Shown here piece after piece: positions 33,303-35,280 of a stretch of DNA of 35,280 nt. Position 1 is the first letter of the stretch; every line of letters starts with the position of its first letter. A program made the translations under genes and the position numbers. The notes below the pieces were generated by a model. That model had not been told where the DNA came from. It searched no databases and worked only from the letters and a program-made list of their open reading frames with translations. This stretch comes from Bacteroidota bacterium (GTDB lineage Bacteria > Bacteroidota > Bacteroidia > Palsa-965): assembly GCA_013289095.1 (NCBI GenBank), contig JABDAO010000018.1:1-35280 (forward strand), written 5' to 3'.

Positions 33303-34317
33303 GTGGATTCAAACTTTGTTGATTATGTAAAGATCTGTTGCCGTTCGGGCGATGGAGGGGCCGGCTCCGTGCACCTGCACCGTAGCAAGCTGACTGCAAC
33401 CGGGGGGGCCTGATGGAGGTAACGGAGGACGGGGAGGACATATTATTCTGCGCGGGAATAAACAGTTCTGGACCCTCATTCACTTAAAATACCGCAAACA
33501 TGTGCTCGGCACTGATGGGGGCAAGGGTGGAAGTGCGCTCCGCAGCGGTGCCGAAGGCAAAGATGAATTTCTTGACGTACCTCTGGGAACTGTTGCCCGG
33601 GATGCGGAAACGGGAGAAGTGATGTTTGAGATAACCGAAGACGGAGAAGAAAAGATCCTGGTACCCGGTGGAAGAGGCGGAAAGGGAAATGATTATTTTA
33701 AAACACCGACCCAACAAACTCCACGCTTTGCCCAACCCGGTGAGCCGGGACAGGAAATCTGGAAGATACTCGAATTGAAATTGCTTGCCGATATTGGTCT
33801 GGTCGGGTTCCCAAATGCCGGGAAATCAACTTTGTTATCTGTTGTTTCGGCTGCAAAACCCGAGATTGCAAATTACCCGTTCACAACCCTGGTGCCGAAT
33901 CTGGGAATCGTAAAATACCGTGACTACAAATCGTTCGTGATGGCCGATATACCCGGTATCATCGAAGGCGCTCATGAGGGTAAAGGTTTGGGAGTTCGTT
34001 TTCTTCGTCATATCGAACGCAATTCCATGCTCTTGTTCCTGGTGCCTGCTGATAGCCACGATATTATTAAGGATTATAAGATATTGCTGAAAGAACTTCA
34101 ACTCTTCAACCCCGAACTGCTCGATAAAAAGCGCATCCTGGCCATCTCTAAATCGGATATGTTGGATGCAGAGCTAGAGGCTGAAATGAAAAAAGATCTG
34201 AACAAACGCTTCAAAGAAAAGAAAACAGTTCCTTTTCTTTTCTTTTCTTCCGCCTCAGGTGCAGGTCTGACTGAATTAAAGGATCTGATCTGGGCACGAT
34301 TGAATGAAGGTATCTGA
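33303..34317 (+). pseudogene. obgE: GTPase Obg with +1 frameshift in a G7 run
   Basis: The frame starts at GTG 33303 ([35 protein letters not shown], the conserved Obg N-terminus) and hits TGA at 33411-33413. After the run of seven G at 33402-33408, the next frame continues exactly where the family should: [41 protein letters not shown]. Removing one G restores one frame to 34317, about 337 residues, normal for this phylum. The remainder is intact: [12 protein letters not shown] (G1), [17 protein letters not shown] (G3), ISKSD (G4) and SSASGAG (G5). Obg is an essential ribosome-assembly GTPase, so either the base call is wrong or the shift is tolerated by slippage. It is marked as broken because the sequence as given is broken. 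Confidence 0.85.
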
Positions 34318-34379
34318 ACAGGATGTAAACCTGGCCGGATCTCCTGGTTAGTTAATGAAAACAAAAAAAATACGTTGTC

Positions 34380-34964
34380 TTGGCCCTGTTTGAAACCATC
34401 AAAAATCTGGATAGAAACCTGTTCCTCTTCCTGAACAGCCATCACAACGATCAGTTGGATTATGCCATGGCCTGGCTGAGCGATGAGTATATCTGGATAC
34501 CGTTTTACCTTGCCCTCATTACCCTGGTTATCTATTATTACCGGAAAGACAGTTGGATTATCCTGCTGGCCCTTATTCTCCTTGTAACCGCCAGTGATCA
34601 GCTCAGTGGTTTGATCAAACATACTGTTTGTCGTTACCGGCCGTGTCATAATTCACTCCTGGCAGGGCTCGTCCATACGCTGAAAGGGTGCGGGGGCCTC
34701 TATGGTTTTGTTTCCTCGCATGCCGCAAACACATTTGCCCTGGCAACCTTTATGACAATGCTCATGAAAAGCAGATACGAGTATGCTGGTTGGCTCTTGT
34801 TTGCCTGGGCGGGAGCTGTTTCATATAGCCGTATCTATCTGGGGGTGCATTATCCGGCCGATGTGCTTGGTGGAGCATTTCTGGGTATCGTGCTTGGTTA
34901 CTCCCTGTTCAAGCTGACGAACTATTTTATAAACAAGCCAAAAACAGTGGCTCTTCCTGTGTGA
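34380..34964 (+). CDS. PAP2-family phosphatase, membrane
   Basis: 194 residues with about five hydrophobic segments (WIPFYLALITLVIYYY, IILLALILLVTAS, AANTFALATFMTMLM, GWLLFAWAGAVSY, GAFLGIVLGYSLF). The three PAP2 catalytic motifs are present: KHTVCRYRP, FVSSHAANT and SRIYLGVHYPADV, so a phosphatidic acid or undecaprenyl-pyrophosphate phosphatase activity at the inner membrane is likely. The N-terminus LFETIKNLDRNLFLFLNSHHND is family-like but has no ATG; the first start is TTG at 34380. An ATG at 34355 is one frame off, separated by a run of eight A (34363-34370); losing one A would join them. So the start is either TTG or a homopolymer indel hides it. Confidence 0.85.
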   Translation: MALFETIKNLDRNLFLFLNSHHNDQLDYAMAWLSDEYIWIPFYLALITLVIYYYRKDSWIILLALILLVTASDQLSGLIKHTVCRYRPCHNSLLAGLVHTLKGCGGLYGFVSSHAANTFALATFMTMLMKSRYEYAGWLLFAWAGAVSYSRIYLGVHYPADVLGGAFLGIVLGYSLFKLTNYFINKPKTVALPV

Positions 34965-35107
34965 CCAGATGACGGAGCATTGTGCTATGCTTGTGTTAAA
35001 CGATGGAAAGCACGCTTTTGAAAGCAGAAGATTTTTACTTTTGCCAAGCTTTTGGTTTATTGCTATCTGGATATGCTGAAAGCAACACATTGAAATATGA
35101 ATCCTGC

Positions 35108-35280
35108 ATGAATAATTGGATCCTGGTATTTATTGGAGGTGGTCTGGGCAGTGTAGCCCGGTTTGGAGTCGCCTCAGGGGTGAGGAGATATTTCGAAACC
35201 AATTTTCCGGTGGCCACCCTCTTGGCCAACGTCATCAGTTGTCTCATTTTTGGCCTTACCCTCGCTTTCTTTTCGCAAAA
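35108..35280 (+). CDS. crcB: Fluoride exporter CrcB/Fluc (partial, N-terminus)
   Basis: The first 57 residues are in the window: MNNWILVFIGGGLGSVARFGVASGVRR and then FPVATLLANVISCLIFGLTLAFF. The GGGLGSVARF motif after the first helix and the FPVATLLANVISC motif in the second (Asn at the pore) are typical of the small dual-topology Fluc/CrcB channels that export fluoride across the inner membrane. The frame is open to the right edge, so the C-terminal two helices are off the window. A fluoride riboswitch was searched for by eye in the 140 bp upstream and not seen. Confidence 0.88.
   Translation, partial: MNNWILVFIGGGLGSVARFGVASGVRRYFETNFPVATLLANVISCLIFGLTLAFFSQ

Noticed and set aside
34965-35107. 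Fluoride riboswitch before crcB
   Set aside because: No GGnGAUGGCUCCGCC-like core was seen in the 143 bp upstream.

Overview
The window comes from a Bacteroidota chromosome, most likely a Chitinophagales/Sphingobacteriales-type lineage. This rests on the gene families: a TonB-receptor-like outer-membrane beta-barrel with a carboxypeptidase-like N-terminal domain, a PorV-like barrel, a DUF2027-Smr protein, a TlpA-like protein with a long N-terminal region, and a CapD/FlaA1-type dehydratase. It also rests on Bacteroidota-style promoters (TTG, about 19 nt, TAnnTTTG) and the absence of obvious Shine-Dalgarno sequences. Most of the window is core chromosome. No rRNA or tRNA gene was seen.

Layout: 1-2497 (-) is the 5' part of an outer-membrane barrel gene. 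2715-3296 (+) is miaE. 3368-4933 (-) is an exported subtilase. 5057-7366 (-) is a polysaccharide dehydratase followed by a small thioesterase. 7619-11810 (+) holds a glycosyltransferase, gcvT, a comB homologue and an exported P1-nuclease/phospholipase C-like protein. 11959-12155 is a 21-bp-period repeat array. 12408-13436 (+) is a DUF2027-Smr protein. 13441-16672 (-) holds a small lipoprotein, an unrecognised exported protein and a TlpA-like protein. clpC (-) and gyrA (+) are divergent, and gyrA is followed by an exported TPR protein.

The region 23596-25117 has no gene and is the most unusual part. It contains, in order, a rho-independent terminator, the 5' end of a group II intron of the terminator-targeting (IIC-like) type, a second 21-bp-period array unrelated in sequence to the first, and a 330-bp MITE-like element with 13-bp terminal inverted repeats and a 6-bp TAAATA target duplication. 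After it come a lipoprotein prohibitin-like protein (+), a soluble exported TPM protein (-), a PorV-like barrel plus a helix-hairpin-helix/barrel protein (-), a lone XRE regulator (+), purE (-), and then hpt, adk, obgE, a PAP2 phosphatase and the start of crcB (+).

Two core genes are odd. adk carries a long lysine/alanine/proline-rich histone H1-like C-terminal tail. obgE, normally essential, is broken by a +1 shift in a run of seven G. No complete new defence or mobile system is visible. The best candidates for something undescribed are the two 21-bp-phased arrays, the intron/array/MITE pile-up and the adk tail.
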